This document shows positions 34,517 through 47,775 of a DNA stretch of 64,000 bases, in pieces. Location of the stretch: the NCBI RefSeq assembly GCF_026898135.2, contig NZ_CP114035.2, forward strand, positions 4,381,501-4,445,500. Direction: 5' to 3'. A program made the position numbers and the translations under genes. Every line of letters starts with the position of its first letter. Position 1 is the stretch's first letter. The DNA is from Pseudomonas fortuita. GTDB taxonomy: Bacteria > Pseudomonadota > Gammaproteobacteria > Pseudomonadales > Pseudomonadaceae. The notes under the pieces were generated by a model. The model had not been told where the DNA came from. It was given only the letters and a program-made list of their open reading frames with translations, and did no database searches.

Positions 34517-37500
34517 CTACAGCCCCTCAAGCTCGGCCATCAGGTCACTAAGCCGGTCAACCTTGTCGTCATCCAGCGCACTGCCCTGCAACCCCTGCAC
34601 ATACTCGGCCAGCTCCTCCACCGTGCTGCACTCGAACATCGCCCTCAATGGCACGTTCAACTGCAATTGCTGCTGCACCCGCGAAGCGATCTGCGTGGCC
34701 AGCAGCGAATGCCCGCCCAGCTCGAAGAAGTTGTCGTGTACCCCCACCCGCTCGGCCTTGAGCACATCGGCCCAAATGCCCGCCAGCACTTCCTCCAGCT
34801 CGTTGCGCGGCGCCTGATAGGCCTGGCTGTGCTGGCCGCCGATGTCGATGGCCGGCAGGGCCTTGCGGTCGAGTTTGCCGTTGGCGTTGTGCGGCAGGCT
34901 GTCGAACCAACCCCAGTGCAGCGGCACCATGTACTCTGGCAACCCAGCCCGCAGGCGCTGCTTGATCTGCTCCAGCAATGCGCCATCGGCGGCGATACCC
35001 TGGTGTACCACCAGGTAACCGACCAGATGTTTGCCGTTGACGCCTTCCTGCACGCCCACTGCAGCATCGCGAATCTCGGCCTGTTCGTGCAGGCGGGCTT
35101 CGATCTCGCCAAGCTCGATGCGGTAACCACGGATCTTGACCTGGTGGTCGATGCGCCCGACGTACTCCAGCACACCGTCCGGGCGCTGCCGTGCGAGGTC
35201 ACCGGTCCGGTACAGCCGCTCTCCAGGTAGCCCGTAAGGGTGAGGCATGAACGCCATTGCCGTGCGCGCCGGGTCACCGACATAGCCACGACCAACACCC
35301 GTGCCAGCCACGCACAGCTCGCCCACCGCGCCCAACGGCACCAGTGCCTGCTCTTCGCCGAACAGGTACAGGCGGTTGTTGTCGGTCGGAGTGCCGATCG
35401 GCAAGTAGCTGCCTTGGGTCGACGCGGCATCGACGCGGAAGAACGCCACGTCATCCGAGCACTCTGCCGGCCCGTAGGCGTTGACCAGGCCGATCTGCGG
35501 GTAACGCTGCAGCCACTGCGCCGCCAGTTCCGGTGGCATGGCCTCGCCGGTCGGCAGCATCCAGCGCAGGCCGTCGAGGGCCTGATGGTCGTTGGCCAGC
35601 ATACCCTGGATCAGCGACGGCACGCTTTCCAGCACGGTGATGCCGGTGGCCTGCACATGCGCCAGCAGGCCCTGCGGATCATGGGCGATGGCGTTCGGCA
35701 CGACCTCGACCTTGGCGCCGAACAGCGGCGCGGCAAGGAACTGCCACACCGAAATATCGAAGCTTTGCGATGCGGTCTGGGCGATCACGTCATGCTCGCT
35801 CAGGGCCAGATACGGCACCTTGCTCAGTTGGTTGTTGAGCATGCCGCGCTGCTCGACCATCACCCCTTTCGGCAGGCCGGTCGACCCTGAGGTGTAGATC
35901 ACATAGGCGAGGTTGTCCGGGCCACTGTGGATGCCCGGGTTGTGGCTTGCGATCTGGCTGGCCTGGATGTCTTCCCAGACCAGCAGTTGCGGCCGCAGTG
36001 CAACCGCCAGCTCGCCCAGCAACTGCCGCCCCTGCTCGGCGCAGGCGGCGCTGCACACAAGAACTGGCGTACCGCTGAGCTGGATGATGCTTTGCAGGCG
36101 CGCCGCCGGCAGGCCCGGGTCCAGCGGCAGGTAGCCCGCGCCGGCCTTGAAGCTGCCAACGATCATGCCCAGCAGCGGCAACCCGCGCTCGGCCAGCAGC
36201 GCCACCGGCTGATCCACGCCGACCCCGGCAGCCACCAGGGCATGGCCCAGGCGGTTGGCTGCCAGGTTCAGCCCGGCGTAGTCATAGGACGCCTCCAGGC
36301 AGCGGGCCACAGTGCGCTGCGGATGTGCGGCCACTTGTGCTTCGAACTGTGCGATGTAGCTCTGCTCCAGCGGATAGGACCGCTCGGTCCGGTTGCAGTC
36401 GTCCAGCAGGAAACGCTGCTCCTCGGCACCCAACAACGGTAGCTCGCTCACCTCCCCTTCAAAGCCTTGTACCAGCGCCAGTAGCAGGCGCTTGAACTCG
36501 GCCAGCAGGCGCTCGACGGTCGGGTAGTCGAAGTACCGTTGGTCGAACGACAGGTGCAGGCCCAAGTCGTCGCCCGGGTAGCACACCGCCGTCAACGGGA
36601 AGTTGGTATGGGTACGGCCCGAGTCGGAGCTGGCGTTCAGGTGCAGGGCGTGGTCGAGCACGGCGGTTTCCACCGGCGCGTTCTCGAACACGAACAGGCT
36701 GTCGAACAGCGGCTGGCCCTTGGGCAGGTCGCTGCACTCCTGGATCGCCACCAGCGGCAGGTATTCGTACTCGCGCAGTTCCATGTTGCTTTGCAGCAGG
36801 CCCTGCAACCACTGGCGCACACTGCAACGCTCAGCGGATGCGGGCAACTGCACACGCAAGGCAACGCTGTTGATGAACAGGCCGACGGTGCGCTGCATCT
36901 GCGGCATGCTGACCGGGCGCCCGGCCACGGTCACGCCAAAGGCGACGTCGCGGTCGCCGCTGTAGCGTGCCAGCACCAAGGCCCAGGCCGCCTGGGCGAA
37001 GGTGTTGACGGTAAGCTGGTGGGCCTGGGCCAGTTCGCGCAGGCGCACGCCGTCACTCACCGCCAGGCGGGTGTAGCAGTCGCCGACGACCATGCCGCTG
37101 CCAGCGTGGTCATGCCGCAGCGGGCGGTCGCTGGGGATGGCGGTGGCGCGTTCGAAGCCGGCCAGGTTGGCCTGCCACCAGGCGCGCGCATCCTCCAGGC
37201 CCTGACGCTGCAACCAGCCGATGTAATCGCGGTAACGCGGCGGCACCGGCAACTGGGCCTGGCGGCCTTCGCCGAGGGCCTGGTAAACCTCAAAGAAGTC
37301 GTTCATCAGCAGCGAGCGGCACCAGGCATCGATAAGGATGTGGTGGTTGCTCATCATGAACCAGTAGCGCTCGTCGGCCACACGCACCAGGCGCAAGTGG
37401 AACGGTGCTTCGCTGAGCAGGGCAAAACCGGCCTCGCGCTCCTGCTTGTGAAGGGCCTGCAGGCGCTGCTCCTGGGCCTCGTCAGCAAGGCCGCGCCAGT

Positions 37501-40500
37501 CCTGGTAGTCCACCGCCAGGTTGCCCGGTTTGTGGATGATCTGCAGCATCGCCTCGCCGCTGTTCCAGCTGAACGATGCCCGCAACGCTTCGTGACGTGC
37601 CACCACGGCCTGCCAGGCCTGGGCAAAACGTTCAGGGTCCAGCGTGCTGTTGATGCGGTAGCGGTCCTGCATGTAGTAGAGGCCGGTGCCTGGCTCCAGC
37701 AGGGTGTGCAGCAGCATGCCTTCCTGCATCGGCGTCAGTGGGTAGACGTCCTCGATCTGCGCAGCGGGTACCGGCAACGCGTCGATCTGCTCCTGAGTGA
37801 GATGCGCCAGCGGGAAGTCCGACGGGGTGAAGCTGGTGTTGCCATCGGCCAGGCAATGCGCGACCAGCGCCAGCAGTTCCTGGCGATAGGCCTCGGCCAG
37901 GCGGGCGATGGTTTGCGGGTCATAGCGCTCGGCGCTGAAGGTCCAGCGCAGCTGCAAGGCCCCCCCATATACCTGGCCATCGACGCTCAGCCAGTTAGGC
38001 AGTGGTGCATCGAGGTCATGCGCCAGGCCGGCCGGTGCTTCCAGGGGCTGGAACAGCGCCGCGCTGTCGAACTGCTGGTCGAACTGGCCCAGGTAGTTGA
38101 AGGTGATACGCGCCTGCGGCAAGGCCGCCATCTGCTCGCGCCCGGCCGTGTCGGCCAGGTAGCGCAGGACGCCATAGCCCAGCCCCTTGTGCGGCACCTG
38201 GCGCAGTTGCTCCTTGATACGCTTGATCGAGCCGGCCAGCGCCACGTCGCCTTCGCCTGCCAGCGGGCGCAAGCTGAGGGGATAGGCGTTGGTGAACCAG
38301 CCAACGCTGCGGGTCAGGTCCATGTCTTCGAACAACCCGTCACGGCCATGGCCTTCAAGCTGTACCAGCACTTCTTCATCGCCGCTCCACCGGCTCAACG
38401 CACGCGCCAGTGCAGTCAGCAGCAGGTCGTTGACCTGGGTGTGGTAAGCCGCCGGGGCCTGTTGCAGCAGTTGCCGGGTCTGCTCCACGTCCAGGCCGAT
38501 GGCCAGGGTCTGCGCATGGCGGTGCAGGTTGCCGCCCTGCGGGTGATCACACGGTAGCTCGCGACGCACGCCGCCCAGCTGGCCTTGCCACCAGCTCAGC
38601 TCGTCACGCAACGAATCGCTGCCGGCGTAGCTGGCCAGACGCGCAGCCCAATCGCCCATGGCATGGGTCTTGGCCGGCAGTGGCTGGCCGCGGTAAAGCG
38701 CCTGCAGGTCCTCCAGCAGCACCCGCCAGGACACGCCATCGACCACCAGGTGATGGATCGCCAGCAACAGGCGCTGGCTGCCCTGCCCGTCACCCACCAG
38801 CAAGGCGCGCAGCAGTGGGCCCTGTTGCAGGTCGAGGCTGCGCTGCAGGTCGGTGTACAGCGCCTGACAATCAGCGAAATCGGCAACGGTGGCGGTCCAC
38901 AGCAATGGCCTGGCATCAGGCTGGGCGTATTCGGCCTGCCAGCGGCCATGGGCCTGGCTGAAGCGCAGGCGCAGGCTGTCGTGGTGCTGCACCAGCAGCG
39001 CCAAGGCCTGCGCCAGTACCGCCTCATCCAGCGGTTGGCGCGCCTCCAGCAACACGGCCTGGTTCCAGTGCTGTGGCTGGGGTACTTCACTGTCGAAGAA
39101 CCAATGCTGAATCGGTGTCAGCCCGGCCTGGCCCTGGCGCAGCCCCTGTTCCACCGTGCTCGCGGTTTCGCTGTGCTGAACGACAGCCGCCAGGGTCTGG
39201 ATGGTCTGGTGCTGGAACAGGTCGCGCGGGGTGAATTGCAACCCGGCCTGACGGGCCCGGCTGACCACCTGGATGGACAGGATCGAATCGCCGCCCAGTT
39301 CGAAGAAGTTGTCCTGTACACCGACCTGGGCAACGTTGAGCACATCGCGCCAGATCTGCGCCAACTGCCTTTCCACCTCGTTGCCAGGTGCCTGGTAGTG
39401 CTGACGCGCTTGTTCCAGGTCCGGCAGCGGCAGCGCACGGCGGTCGAGCTTGCCGTTACCCATCAGCGGCAGGCTGTCGAGCAGTACCAGGTGCGCAGGC
39501 ACCATGTAGTCCGGCAGGTGCTGGCGGGCATCGGCTTTCACCGCTTCACGCAGCAGGTTTTGCGCCTCGCTACCCGCGTTGGCCTGCTTGCACACCAGGT
39601 AACCCACCAACTGCTTGCCGCCCGGCAGGTCGAGGGCCAGCACCACGGCCTCGTCGACATCGGCGTGCGCCTGCAAGCGGCTCTCGATTTCACCCAGTTC
39701 AATACGGAAGCCGCGAACCTTCACCTGCTGGTCGGCACGGCCGACGTACTCGACCAGGCCGTCAGTGCCCAGGCGCACCAGGTCGCCAGTGCGATACAAG
39801 CGGCCACCTTCGATGCTGAACGGGTCGGCGACGAAGCGCTCGGCGCTGAGGCCCGGGCGGTCGTGATACCCCTGAGCCAGGCCGGCGCCGCCAACGTACA
39901 GTTCGCCAATGCCGCCTTGCGGCAACAGGGCAAGGTCGTCGTCGAGGATATAGGCCGTGCGGCTACCGATGACGCGGCCGATCGGTACACTGCCAAGGTC
40001 CGCTGGCAACTCGTCTGGCGCCAGGCAGGCCAGCGGCATGACCACGGTTTCGGTCGGGCCGTAGGCGTTGAAGCACTGCTGTGGCGCAAAGGCCTGGCGA
40101 ATACGCTGCAGGTGCTCGCCGGTCAGCGCTTCGCCGCCGGTGATCACCAGGCGCACCGGCAGTTGCTCGCCCTGCCCGCCCAGGTATTGCGCCAGCTGGC
40201 TACCGTAGCTGGGGGTAAAGCCCAAAATGCTCACCTGCTGCTCGCGCACCAGCTGGCAGATGTCCTCGGCGCCCCACTGCCCCTGGGCGCGCAGCACCAC
40301 GCGGGCACCGCACAGCAACGGCACCCACAGGCGCTCGCTGGCAGCGTCGAAGTTGATCGAATAGAAATGCAGCTCGCAATCATCGCTGCGCATGCCGAAC
40401 GCGGCGATGACCGCTTGGCAGTGCATGGCAAATTCGCCATGGCTGACCACCACGCCCTTGGGCTTGCCGGTGGAGCCGGAGGTGTAGATCAGGTACGCCT

Positions 40501-43500
40501 GATGCTGCGGCAGGCTGAGGTTGTCCAGCGGCGCATCGCTGTAGGCCGACAGGCTGGCGGCATCGTCCTCCAGGCTCCAGCGGGCCACGCCCTCAGGCAG
40601 CTCGCCCAGGGTTTGCAACAGCTCACGCTGGCTGAGCAGCAGGCCGATGCGGCTGTCTTCGATCATGTAGCGCAAGCGGTCGAGCGGGTACTCGGGGTCG
40701 AGCGGCACGTAGGCGCCGCCGGCCTTGAGGATGGCCAGCAGGCCGACGACCATTTCCAGCGAGCGCTCCAGCGCCAGGCCCACGCGCACCTGCGGGCCGA
40801 CGCCACGCTCGCGCAGGGCGCGGGCCAGGCGGTTGGCCCGCTGATCGAGTTCAGCGTAAGTCATGTGCTGGCCAGCGAAGGTCAGCGCGCCAGCCTGTGG
40901 TGTGCGCGCCGCCTGGGCGGCGAACAGGCCGTGCAGGGTCTGGTCGAGGTCGAAGTCGTGCTCGCCCTGCAACTGACCCGCCAGCACCTGCTGCTCCGCA
41001 CCGCTCAGCATCGGCAGCTCGCACAGGCGCTGCTGCGGGTTGTCCAGCAAGCCGACCAGCAGGTGCTGCCAGTGCTCGGCCATGCGCGCTATGCGCGGTT
41101 CGTCGAACAGGTCGCGGCTGTAAGTCAGGCAGCAACCCAGGCGGCCGTCGAGGTCGGTGACCTCCAGGTACAGGTCGAACTTGGTGGCACTGGCATCGTT
41201 GACCAGGTAATCCACCTGCATGCCGGCCAACGTGCGGCTTTGCTGGAAGGCCCAGCGCTGCACGTTGCACATCACCTGGAACAGCGGGTTATACGCGCTG
41301 CTGCGCGGCGGTTGCAACGCTTCGACCAACTGATCGAACGGCAGGTCCTGGTGCGACTGCCCTTCGATGGCGGCCTGGCGCATCTGCTCCAGCAGCGCGT
41401 TGGCGGTCATCTGGCCGTCCAGCTCGCAACGTAGCACCTGGGTATTGAGGAAGGCGCCGATCAGGCCTTCGCTTTCCGGGCGGATGCGGTTCGCCACCGG
41501 CGCGCCGATGCGCAGGTCACGCTGGCCGCTATAACGGTGCAGCAAGGCAGCCAGGGTGGCGGTCATGGTCATGAACAGGGTCAGGCCGCGCTGGCTGTTG
41601 AAGGCGTGCACGCGGGCGACCAGCGCCGGGTCGAGTTCAAAGCGGTACAGCTCGCCGCGGTGGCTCTGTACTGCCGGACGCGGGCGGTCGGCAGGCAACG
41701 CCAGCACCGGGTGCTCGTCACCCAGGCGGTCCTTCCAGTAGGCCAGTTGACGAGCGCCCTCGCCGCTTTCCAGCCATTGCCGTTGCCATACGCTGTAGTC
41801 CAGGTATTGCACCGGCAGCGGCGCCAGCGGCGACTCGCGGTCATCGACAAAGGCTTCGTACAGTTCGCCTAGCTCGCGGGCGAAAATGTCCATGGCCCAG
41901 CCTTCGGTGACGATGTGGTGCAGGGTGAGCACGAAGAAATGCTCGCGCTCGTCAGCCTTGACCAGGCAGGCGCGCAGCAGCGGGCCGCGCTCCAGGTCGA
42001 ACGGCTGGTGCGCCTGGTCGTCGGCCAGTTGTTGCAGATGTTGCTGGCGGGCCGCGCCGGGCAAGGCGCTCAGGTCTTGCCAGGCGAGGTGCAGGCCGCT
42101 GTCTTCGGCCACGCACTGATACGGTACGCCGTCGATGCTGGGGAAGGTTGTACGCAGGGTTTCGTGACGCACGATCAGCGCCTGCAACGCACGCTCGAAG
42201 GCGTCCACGTGCAGGGTGCCGCGCAGGCGTGCCATGCCGCCGACGTTGTACGCCGGGCTGTCCGGCTCCATTTGCCAGAGGAACCACATGCGCTGCTGCG
42301 AATACGATAGCGGCACCGCCTGACGCCGGTCGACGCGGGCGATTGCGCCTTGCAGGTTGCGCTCGCCGGCCGCGCGGATACGTGCAATCTCGGCACAGAA
42401 GGCGCCCAGTTCGCTGGCTTCGAACAGCGCCTTGAGCGGCAGCTCGACATCGCAGGCCTGGCGGCTGCGCGAGACGATCTGAGTGGCCAGCAGCGAGTGC
42501 CCGCCCAGGGCGAAGAAGTCGTCTTGCAGGCCGACACGCGGCCGGTTCAGCACTTCGCGCCAGATGGCGGCGACCTGTTGTTGCAACTCGGTGTGGGGCT
42601 CGACATGTTCGCGTTGCTGCCACACCGGGGCCGGCAGCGCCTTGCGGTCGACCTTGCCGCTGGGGCCCAGCGGCAGCTGTGCCAACGGGATGAGCTGCGC
42701 CGGCACCATGTACGCGGGCAGTTGCTCAGCCAGCACGGCCAGGAGTTCGGCTGGGTGCGCACTGCCACTGTAGTAACCCACCAGTTGCGCACCAACGGCG
42801 TCCTTGTGGATCAGCACCAGCGCCTGTTCCACACCCTGCTGTGCCAACAGGCAGGCCTGTACTTCCTCCGGCTCGACGCGGAAACCACGCACCTTTACCT
42901 GCTGGTCGAGGCGACCGAGGTATTCCAGGGCCTGTAGCTGCACCTGCCAGCGCGCGCGGTCACCACTGCGGTACAAGCGCTCGCCGTGGCCGTCGGCCTG
43001 GGGCACGAAGCGCTCGGCGGTAAGACCCGGACGGCCCAGGTAGCCACGGGCCAGGCCAGCGCCACCGAGGTACAGCTCGCCCGACACGCCGGGGGCAGTC
43101 AGTTCAAGCTCATCGTCCAGCACGCGGCACAGCACATTGCCCAGCGGGCGACCGATTGGCGAGCGCTCGCCGTCCGCCACCTGGCAGTGCCAGTGGGTGA
43201 CGTTGATGGCGGTTTCGGTCGGGCCGTAGCGGTTGTGCAGCTGCACCTGCGGCAGCACCTGCAGCACGCGGTCACGCAGCGCGGCGGGCAATGCTTCGCC
43301 ACCGGAGAACACCCGGCGCAGGCTGCTGCAGGCACCCGCCTGCGGCTCCTGGACGAACACCTGCAACAGCGGCGGCACGAAGTGCAGCGTAGTCACGCCA
43401 TGGGCCTGCACCAGCGCGGCGATGCGCTGCGGGTCGCGGTGTTCGCCGGGGCCGGCGAGCACCAGCTTGCAGCCGGTGACCAGCGGCCAGAAGCACTCCC

Positions 43501-46500
43501 ACACCGACACGTCGAAGCTGATCGGCGCCTTCTGCATCAGCACATCGCTGTCATCCAGCGCATAGGTCGCCTGCATCCACTGCAGGCGCTCGGCCAGCGC
43601 TGCATGGGTATTGCCCACGCCCTTGGGCTGGCCGGTGGAGCCGGAGGTGTAGATCACGTAGGCCAGGTTGTCGCCGTGCAGGTGCAGGCCAGGCGCGTGG
43701 CTGGGCCAACTGTCCAGGTGCAGCTGGTCGAGGGCAATGGCACTGACGCCGTCGACCTGCGGCAGCTTGCCCAGCAGGCTGCTGTGGCTCAGCAGCAGCC
43801 CGGCATTGCAGTCGGCCAGCATGTAGGCAAGGCGTTCGGCCGGGTAGTCGACGTCCAGCGGCACGTAAGCACCGCCGGCCTTGAGGATGGCCAGCAGGCC
43901 GACCAGCAACTGTGGCGAACGCTCGATGGCGATGGCGACGCAGGTGTCGGGGCCGACGCCTTTGTCGCGCAGGTAGTGGGCCAGGCGGTTGGCCTGCTGG
44001 TGCAGTTCGGCGTAGTCGAGGCTGCCGCCGTCCCAGGCCAGCGCGGTGCGTTGCGGGGTCAGGCGGGCCTGTTCGTTGAGCTGTTCGACCAGCAGGCCTG
44101 GCGGCGCGGTAGCCGGTGCCCGGCCCCAGCCCAGCAATTGCGCACGGGCAGGCTCGTCCAGCAATTGCACCTCGCCCAGCGCCCGCTGCGGCGCGGCGCA
44201 CACCTGTTCCAACAGCGCCAGCAGGTGATGAGCCAGGCGTTTGACGGTGCTGGCTTCGAACAGCTCCGCAGCATAGTCGAAGGCCAGGCTCAGGCGGCCC
44301 TGGTGGTCTTCTTCACTGTGCAACTGCAGGTCGAACTTGGCTTCGCGGCTGTGCCATGGCAACTCCTCGGCCAACAGCCCCGGCAGGCGGCGCAGGGCCG
44401 ACAGGTCGCGTTGCTGGTGGTTGAACATGACCTGGAACAAGCCTTGCTCACGGGCTTGCGGCAGGGCTTCGACCAGCTGTTCGAACGGCAAGTCCTGGTT
44501 AGCCTGCGCCGCAAGGGTGGCCTGGCGCACCTGGGCCAGCAACTGCGTGAATGGCAGGCGGCCATCGAGCTGTGCACGCAGTACCTGGGTATTGATGAAA
44601 AAGCCGACCATGCCTTGGGCTTCCAGGCGCGGGCGGTTGGCGTTGGGCACACCGACACGGATGTCGGCCTGGCCGCTGTAGCGGTGCAGCAGCGCCTGCC
44701 AGCCGGCCAGCAGGACCATGAACAGGCTGGCCTGCTGTTCGCGGGCCAGGCCCTTGAGTGCTTCGGCAAGCGTGGCCGGTACCTTGAGGTTGAACCGGGC
44801 AGCACTGTGCTCGCGCTGACTGGCGCGGGGGTGGTCGGTGCACAGGTCCAGCACCGGCAGATCACCGCCCAACTGCGCCTTCCAGTACTGCAGTTGGCGT
44901 TCGGCTTCACCGGCGGCCAGCCATTGACGCTGCCAGGTGCCGTAGTCGGCATAACCCAGGCCCAGCGGCGCCAGGTTGGCCTCCAGGCCCTGACAGCGGG
45001 CTGCGTAAAGTTTGGCGAATTCATCCAGCAGGATATTCAGCGACCAGCCATCCGCGACGATGTGGTGCAGGGTCACCCATAACTGATGGTCTTCGTCGTC
45101 CAGGCGTGCCAGGGTCACCCGCAGCAAGGGGCCCTGAGTGAGGTCGAACGGCTGACGGGCCTCGGCTTCCCGCTGGGCGCTGACCTGCTCCAGCGTTTGG
45201 CCTTCGAGGTCCAGGCGGCGCAGGCTGAACGGCTGTTGCGCCACAATGCGTTGCAGGGGCTGGCCGTTTTCTTCGCTGAATACGGTGCGCAGGGATTCGT
45301 GGCGCGCCACCAGCGCCTGGAAGGCGGCTTGCAGGGCGCTTTCGTCCAGCTCACCGCGCAGCTGCAGGCCGGCGGGGATGTTGTAGGCAGCCGATTGTGG
45401 CTGCAACTGCCACATCAACCACAAGCGGTTTTGCGCCAACGACTGGGCCAAGGCCTGGGTGCGCTCCAGCGGTGCAATGGTGGCAGTGCCAGCAGCGCCG
45501 TCGGCCATGATCGACGCCACAGCGCTGCTGTAATCGGCCAGTACCGGCGCTTCGAACAGGGTGCGCAGGCCCAGGTTGATACCCAGCTCATCGGCCAGCC
45601 GTGCGGTGGCCTGGGTGGCGGCGATGGAGTTGCCGCCCAGCAGCAGGAAGTGGTCGTCTGCCGCAACCGCCTCTACTTTGAGAATGTCCCGCCACACTGC
45701 GGCGATCTGTGCCTGGAGCTCATTGCCGGCAGCCGCGCTTGCAGCCGTTTCGCTCACATCTGGGAAGCGGGCGTAGCAGTCCAGGCTGCCATCGTCCATA
45801 CGCAGGCGACAGGCCGAACGTTGCAGCTTGCCACTGGAGGTCTTGGGCAACGCGCCCGGGTTCAGCAGCAGGACCACGGCCGGCGCCTGGCGGCAAGCGT
45901 CGGCGATCACCTGGCGCAGGGTCTTGACCAGCGCCTGGGGTTCGATTGCCTTTTGCACGTTGCGGCTGATCTCCACCGCCACGCCGATGCCCTCCTCGCC
46001 CTGCTGCTCGACGGCAAACACGGCCACACGGCCTTTGCGCAGCACTTGAACTTCACGTTCGAGGGTTTTTTCCAGGTCCTGCGGGTACAGGTTCTGCCCG
46101 CGCACGATCAGCATGTCTTTCAGGCGCCCGGTGACGAACACTTCACCATTGCGCATGAAGCCCAGGTCGCCGGTGCGCAGCCAGGTCTGGCCGTCCATTT
46201 CAACGAAGGTGCGTGCGCTGGCTTCGGGGTTGCGCCAGTAACCCCGGGCGATGCTCGGGCCAGCCGCCCAGATTTCGCCGACCTGGTTGTCGCCCAGCAC
46301 CTGCAAGTGCTGCGGCTCCACGACACGTACCGCGTGACCGGGCTGCGGGTAGCCGCAGCTCATCAGCACGCTGCCTTTGCCCGGCTCGGCGCGGTTGGCG
46401 GCGAAGGCTTCGGCGTCCAGTTCCAGCGCGTCGATGCCCTGGCCACGGCGGCTGCCACTGACGAACAGGGTGGCTTCGGCCAGGCCGTAGCTGGCGAAGA

Positions 46501-47470
46501 AGCTCTGCGGGTCGAAGCCGCTGGCCTGGAACTTGTCGGCGAAGGTTGCCAGGCTGTCCTGGCGAATCGGCTCGGAGCCAGAATAGGCCACGCGCCAGCG
46601 GCTCAGGTCGAGCCCGGCCAGCGAGGCCTCGCTGACCCGCTCGCTGCACAGACGGTAGGCAAAGTCGGGGCCACCGCTGATGGTGCCGCCATATTCGCTG
46701 ATGGCCTGCAACCAGCGCTGCGGCCGGGCCAGGAAGTAACCCGGCGACATCAGCACGCACGGCACGCCGCTGAAGATCGGCTGCAGCAGACCGCCAATCA
46801 GCCCCATGTCGTGGTACAGCGGCAGCCAGCTGACGATCACGTCGTCGGGGTTGAGGTCGATGCCGAAACCACAGCGGATCAACTGCTCGTTGGCGACCAG
46901 GTTGCTGTGGCTGACTTGTACACCCTTGGGCAGCGCGGTGGAGCCCGAGGTGTATTGCAGGAAGGCGATGTCATCACCTTTGAGCACGGGCTCGCGCCAG
47001 TTTGCGGCCAGCGCCGGGTCCAGGCTGTCCACTGCCAGCAGCTCAGGCCCGTTGTGCGCCGCCAGCGCTGGCAAGCCTTGCAGGCCGTCATGCAACGCCG
47101 CGACGGTCAGCAGCAGGCGCGGCTCGGCATCGTCGATGATCGACAGCAAACGCTCCTGATGGTGCTGGCGCGCGGATTCTGGCGGGTAAGCCGGTACCGC
47201 GATCACCCCGGCATACAGGCAACCGAAGAACGCCGCCACGTAGTCCGGACCACTGGGGAACAACAGCACCGCACGGTCGCCGAAGCTGGCACGGGCCTGT
47301 AACGCAGTGGCGATGGTGCGTGCACGCTGGTCGAGGTCCCGGTAGCTGAGCACAGCCTGCTCGCCGGGGGCGTCGGCCAGAAAGCGCAGGGCGATCTTGT
47401 CCGGGGTCTGCGTGGCGCGTTGCGCAAGTGCCTGGACCAGCGAGAGCGGGAGTTCGAAGGCGTCCGTCAT
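34517..47470 (-). CDS. pvdL: Pyoverdine chromophore NRPS PvdL: AL-T, C-A(Glu)-T, C-A(Tyr)-T-E, C-A(Dab)-T
   Basis: This 4317-residue enzyme starts pyoverdine assembly. An acyl-AMP ligase domain ([11 protein letters not shown] near residue 174) and carrier ([11 protein letters not shown] near 614) load a fatty acid. Three modules follow: C motifs near 806 (HHIVADGW), 1856 (HHIVTEGW) and 3379 (HHILIDAW); A motifs near 1278, 2331 and 3863; carriers near 1658, 2729 and 4255. One epimerase ([10 protein letters not shown] near 2909) follows the Tyr module. Pocket residues read by eye are DVWHFGRIN for module 1, DAEGIGAVM for module 2 and DIWELTADD for module 3. The last is the known diaminobutyrate code; Glu and Tyr are assigned from PvdL conservation. 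The start ATG 47470 has AGGA 6 bases upstream; an upstream in-frame ATG (47554) is rejected. It is transcribed away from pvdS. Confidence 0.96.
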   Translation of the reverse strand: MTDAFELPLSLVQALAQRATQTPDKIALRFLADAPGEQAVLSYRDLDQRARTIATALQARASFGDRAVLLFPSGPDYVAAFFGCLYAGVIAVPAYPPESARQHHQERLLSIIDDAEPRLLLTVAALHDGLQGLPALAAHNGPELLAVDSLDPALAANWREPVLKGDDIAFLQYTSGSTALPKGVQVSHSNLVANEQLIRCGFGIDLNPDDVIVSWLPLYHDMGLIGGLLQPIFSGVPCVLMSPGYFLARPQRWLQAISEYGGTISGGPDFAYRLCSERVSEASLAGLDLSRWRVAYSGSEPIRQDSLATFADKFQASGFDPQSFFASYGLAEATLFVSGSRRGQGIDALELDAEAFAANRAEPGKGSVLMSCGYPQPGHAVRVVEPQHLQVLGDNQVGEIWAAGPSIARGYWRNPEASARTFVEMDGQTWLRTGDLGFMRNGEVFVTGRLKDMLIVRGQNLYPQDLEKTLEREVQVLRKGRVAVFAVEQQGEEGIGVAVEISRNVQKAIEPQALVKTLRQVIADACRQAPAVVLLLNPGALPKTSSGKLQRSACRLRMDDGSLDCYARFPDVSETAASAAAGNELQAQIAAVWRDILKVEAVAADDHFLLLGGNSIAATQATARLADELGINLGLRTLFEAPVLADYSSAVASIMADGAAGTATIAPLERTQALAQSLAQNRLWLMWQLQPQSAAYNIPAGLQLRGELDESALQAAFQALVARHESLRTVFSEENGQPLQRIVAQQPFSLRRLDLEGQTLEQVSAQREAEARQPFDLTQGPLLRVTLARLDDEDHQLWVTLHHIVADGWSLNILLDEFAKLYAARCQGLEANLAPLGLGYADYGTWQRQWLAAGEAERQLQYWKAQLGGDLPVLDLCTDHPRASQREHSAARFNLKVPATLAEALKGLAREQQASLFMVLLAGWQALLHRYSGQADIRVGVPNANRPRLEAQGMVGFFINTQVLRAQLDGRLPFTQLLAQVRQATLAAQANQDLPFEQLVEALPQAREQGLFQVMFNHQQRDLSALRRLPGLLAEELPWHSREAKFDLQLHSEEDHQGRLSLAFDYAAELFEASTVKRLAHHLLALLEQVCAAPQRALGEVQLLDEPARAQLLGWGRAPATAPPGLLVEQLNEQARLTPQRTALAWDGGSLDYAELHQQANRLAHYLRDKGVGPDTCVAIAIERSPQLLVGLLAILKAGGAYVPLDVDYPAERLAYMLADCNAGLLLSHSSLLGKLPQVDGVSAIALDQLHLDSWPSHAPGLHLHGDNLAYVIYTSGSTGQPKGVGNTHAALAERLQWMQATYALDDSDVLMQKAPISFDVSVWECFWPLVTGCKLVLAGPGEHRDPQRIAALVQAHGVTTLHFVPPLLQVFVQEPQAGACSSLRRVFSGGEALPAALRDRVLQVLPQVQLHNRYGPTETAINVTHWHCQVADGERSPIGRPLGNVLCRVLDDELELTAPGVSGELYLGGAGLARGYLGRPGLTAERFVPQADGHGERLYRSGDRARWQVQLQALEYLGRLDQQVKVRGFRVEPEEVQACLLAQQGVEQALVLIHKDAVGAQLVGYYSGSAHPAELLAVLAEQLPAYMVPAQLIPLAQLPLGPSGKVDRKALPAPVWQQREHVEPHTELQQQVAAIWREVLNRPRVGLQDDFFALGGHSLLATQIVSRSRQACDVELPLKALFEASELGAFCAEIARIRAAGERNLQGAIARVDRRQAVPLSYSQQRMWFLWQMEPDSPAYNVGGMARLRGTLHVDAFERALQALIVRHETLRTTFPSIDGVPYQCVAEDSGLHLAWQDLSALPGAARQQHLQQLADDQAHQPFDLERGPLLRACLVKADEREHFFVLTLHHIVTEGWAMDIFARELGELYEAFVDDRESPLAPLPVQYLDYSVWQRQWLESGEGARQLAYWKDRLGDEHPVLALPADRPRPAVQSHRGELYRFELDPALVARVHAFNSQRGLTLFMTMTATLAALLHRYSGQRDLRIGAPVANRIRPESEGLIGAFLNTQVLRCELDGQMTANALLEQMRQAAIEGQSHQDLPFDQLVEALQPPRSSAYNPLFQVMCNVQRWAFQQSRTLAGMQVDYLVNDASATKFDLYLEVTDLDGRLGCCLTYSRDLFDEPRIARMAEHWQHLLVGLLDNPQQRLCELPMLSGAEQQVLAGQLQGEHDFDLDQTLHGLFAAQAARTPQAGALTFAGQHMTYAELDQRANRLARALRERGVGPQVRVGLALERSLEMVVGLLAILKAGGAYVPLDPEYPLDRLRYMIEDSRIGLLLSQRELLQTLGELPEGVARWSLEDDAASLSAYSDAPLDNLSLPQHQAYLIYTSGSTGKPKGVVVSHGEFAMHCQAVIAAFGMRSDDCELHFYSINFDAASERLWVPLLCGARVVLRAQGQWGAEDICQLVREQQVSILGFTPSYGSQLAQYLGGQGEQLPVRLVITGGEALTGEHLQRIRQAFAPQQCFNAYGPTETVVMPLACLAPDELPADLGSVPIGRVIGSRTAYILDDDLALLPQGGIGELYVGGAGLAQGYHDRPGLSAERFVADPFSIEGGRLYRTGDLVRLGTDGLVEYVGRADQQVKVRGFRIELGEIESRLQAHADVDEAVVLALDLPGGKQLVGYLVCKQANAGSEAQNLLREAVKADARQHLPDYMVPAHLVLLDSLPLMGNGKLDRRALPLPDLEQARQHYQAPGNEVERQLAQIWRDVLNVAQVGVQDNFFELGGDSILSIQVVSRARQAGLQFTPRDLFQHQTIQTLAAVVQHSETASTVEQGLRQGQAGLTPIQHWFFDSEVPQPQHWNQAVLLEARQPLDEAVLAQALALLVQHHDSLRLRFSQAHGRWQAEYAQPDARPLLWTATVADFADCQALYTDLQRSLDLQQGPLLRALLVGDGQGSQRLLLAIHHLVVDGVSWRVLLEDLQALYRGQPLPAKTHAMGDWAARLASYAGSDSLRDELSWWQGQLGGVRRELPCDHPQGGNLHRHAQTLAIGLDVEQTRQLLQQAPAAYHTQVNDLLLTALARALSRWSGDEEVLVQLEGHGRDGLFEDMDLTRSVGWFTNAYPLSLRPLAGEGDVALAGSIKRIKEQLRQVPHKGLGYGVLRYLADTAGREQMAALPQARITFNYLGQFDQQFDSAALFQPLEAPAGLAHDLDAPLPNWLSVDGQVYGGALQLRWTFSAERYDPQTIARLAEAYRQELLALVAHCLADGNTSFTPSDFPLAHLTQEQIDALPVPAAQIEDVYPLTPMQEGMLLHTLLEPGTGLYYMQDRYRINSTLDPERFAQAWQAVVARHEALRASFSWNSGEAMLQIIHKPGNLAVDYQDWRGLADEAQEQRLQALHKQEREAGFALLSEAPFHLRLVRVADERYWFMMSNHHILIDAWCRSLLMNDFFEVYQALGEGRQAQLPVPPRYRDYIGWLQRQGLEDARAWWQANLAGFERATAIPSDRPLRHDHAGSGMVVGDCYTRLAVSDGVRLRELAQAHQLTVNTFAQAAWALVLARYSGDRDVAFGVTVAGRPVSMPQMQRTVGLFINSVALRVQLPASAERCSVRQWLQGLLQSNMELREYEYLPLVAIQECSDLPKGQPLFDSLFVFENAPVETAVLDHALHLNASSDSGRTHTNFPLTAVCYPGDDLGLHLSFDQRYFDYPTVERLLAEFKRLLLALVQGFEGEVSELPLLGAEEQRFLLDDCNRTERSYPLEQSYIAQFEAQVAAHPQRTVARCLEASYDYAGLNLAANRLGHALVAAGVGVDQPVALLAERGLPLLGMIVGSFKAGAGYLPLDPGLPAARLQSIIQLSGTPVLVCSAACAEQGRQLLGELAVALRPQLLVWEDIQASQIASHNPGIHSGPDNLAYVIYTSGSTGLPKGVMVEQRGMLNNQLSKVPYLALSEHDVIAQTASQSFDISVWQFLAAPLFGAKVEVVPNAIAHDPQGLLAHVQATGITVLESVPSLIQGMLANDHQALDGLRWMLPTGEAMPPELAAQWLQRYPQIGLVNAYGPAECSDDVAFFRVDAASTQGSYLPIGTPTDNNRLYLFGEEQALVPLGAVGELCVAGTGVGRGYVGDPARTAMAFMPHPYGLPGERLYRTGDLARQRPDGVLEYVGRIDHQVKIRGYRIELGEIEARLHEQAEIRDAAVGVQEGVNGKHLVGYLVVHQGIAADGALLEQIKQRLRAGLPEYMVPLHWGWFDSLPHNANGKLDRKALPAIDIGGQHSQAYQAPRNELEEVLAGIWADVLKAERVGVHDNFFELGGHSLLATQIASRVQQQLQLNVPLRAMFECSTVEELAEYVQGLQGSALDDDKVDRLSDLMAELEGL

Positions 47471-47560
47471 GGGGGTTCCTGCCAGTGTCTGTTGGGGCGC
47501 GCCGGCTGCACCGCGAACGTGTGCGGACAGCAAAGGGCGATCGAAGATGTACAAAGGGGA

Positions 47561-47584
47561 ACGGATGGGCGCAGGCAGAAATTA
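47561..47584 (-). promoter_or_regulatory. Probable PvdS box for pvdL (one mismatch)
   Basis: On the minus strand, TAATT (47584-47580), 16 bases, CGT (47563-47561). The spacing is exact and one base of TAAAT differs. It lies 90 bases upstream of the pvdL start, the right place for its promoter. Confidence 0.6.
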
Positions 47585-47679
47585 GCGGGGATTACGCAGT
47601 GGCAGGCGGGGCCAAAGGTGAACGCTGTCACACGATGACCTTAGACCTGAAAGATATAGATACTAATTACGTTTCGTAT

Positions 47680-47708
47680 TTGACAATCATTATCATTCTG
47701 AATAGCTT
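47680..47708 (+). promoter_or_regulatory. Fur box within a candidate sigma-70 promoter of pvdS
   Basis: GACAATCATTATCATTCTG at 47682-47700 matches 14 of 19 bases of the Fur consensus. It fills the spacer between TTGACA (47680-47685) and a weak -10, TAGCTT (47703-47708), 17 bases apart. Fur-Fe(II) binding here would block pvdS transcription when iron is ample. Confidence 0.78.
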
Positions 47709-47775
47709 GTCGCACGTCGTAGGAAGCTTCCCAGCCTTGGGGGCCTCCTTTCCCCTCTGTGACAAGGTGATTTCC

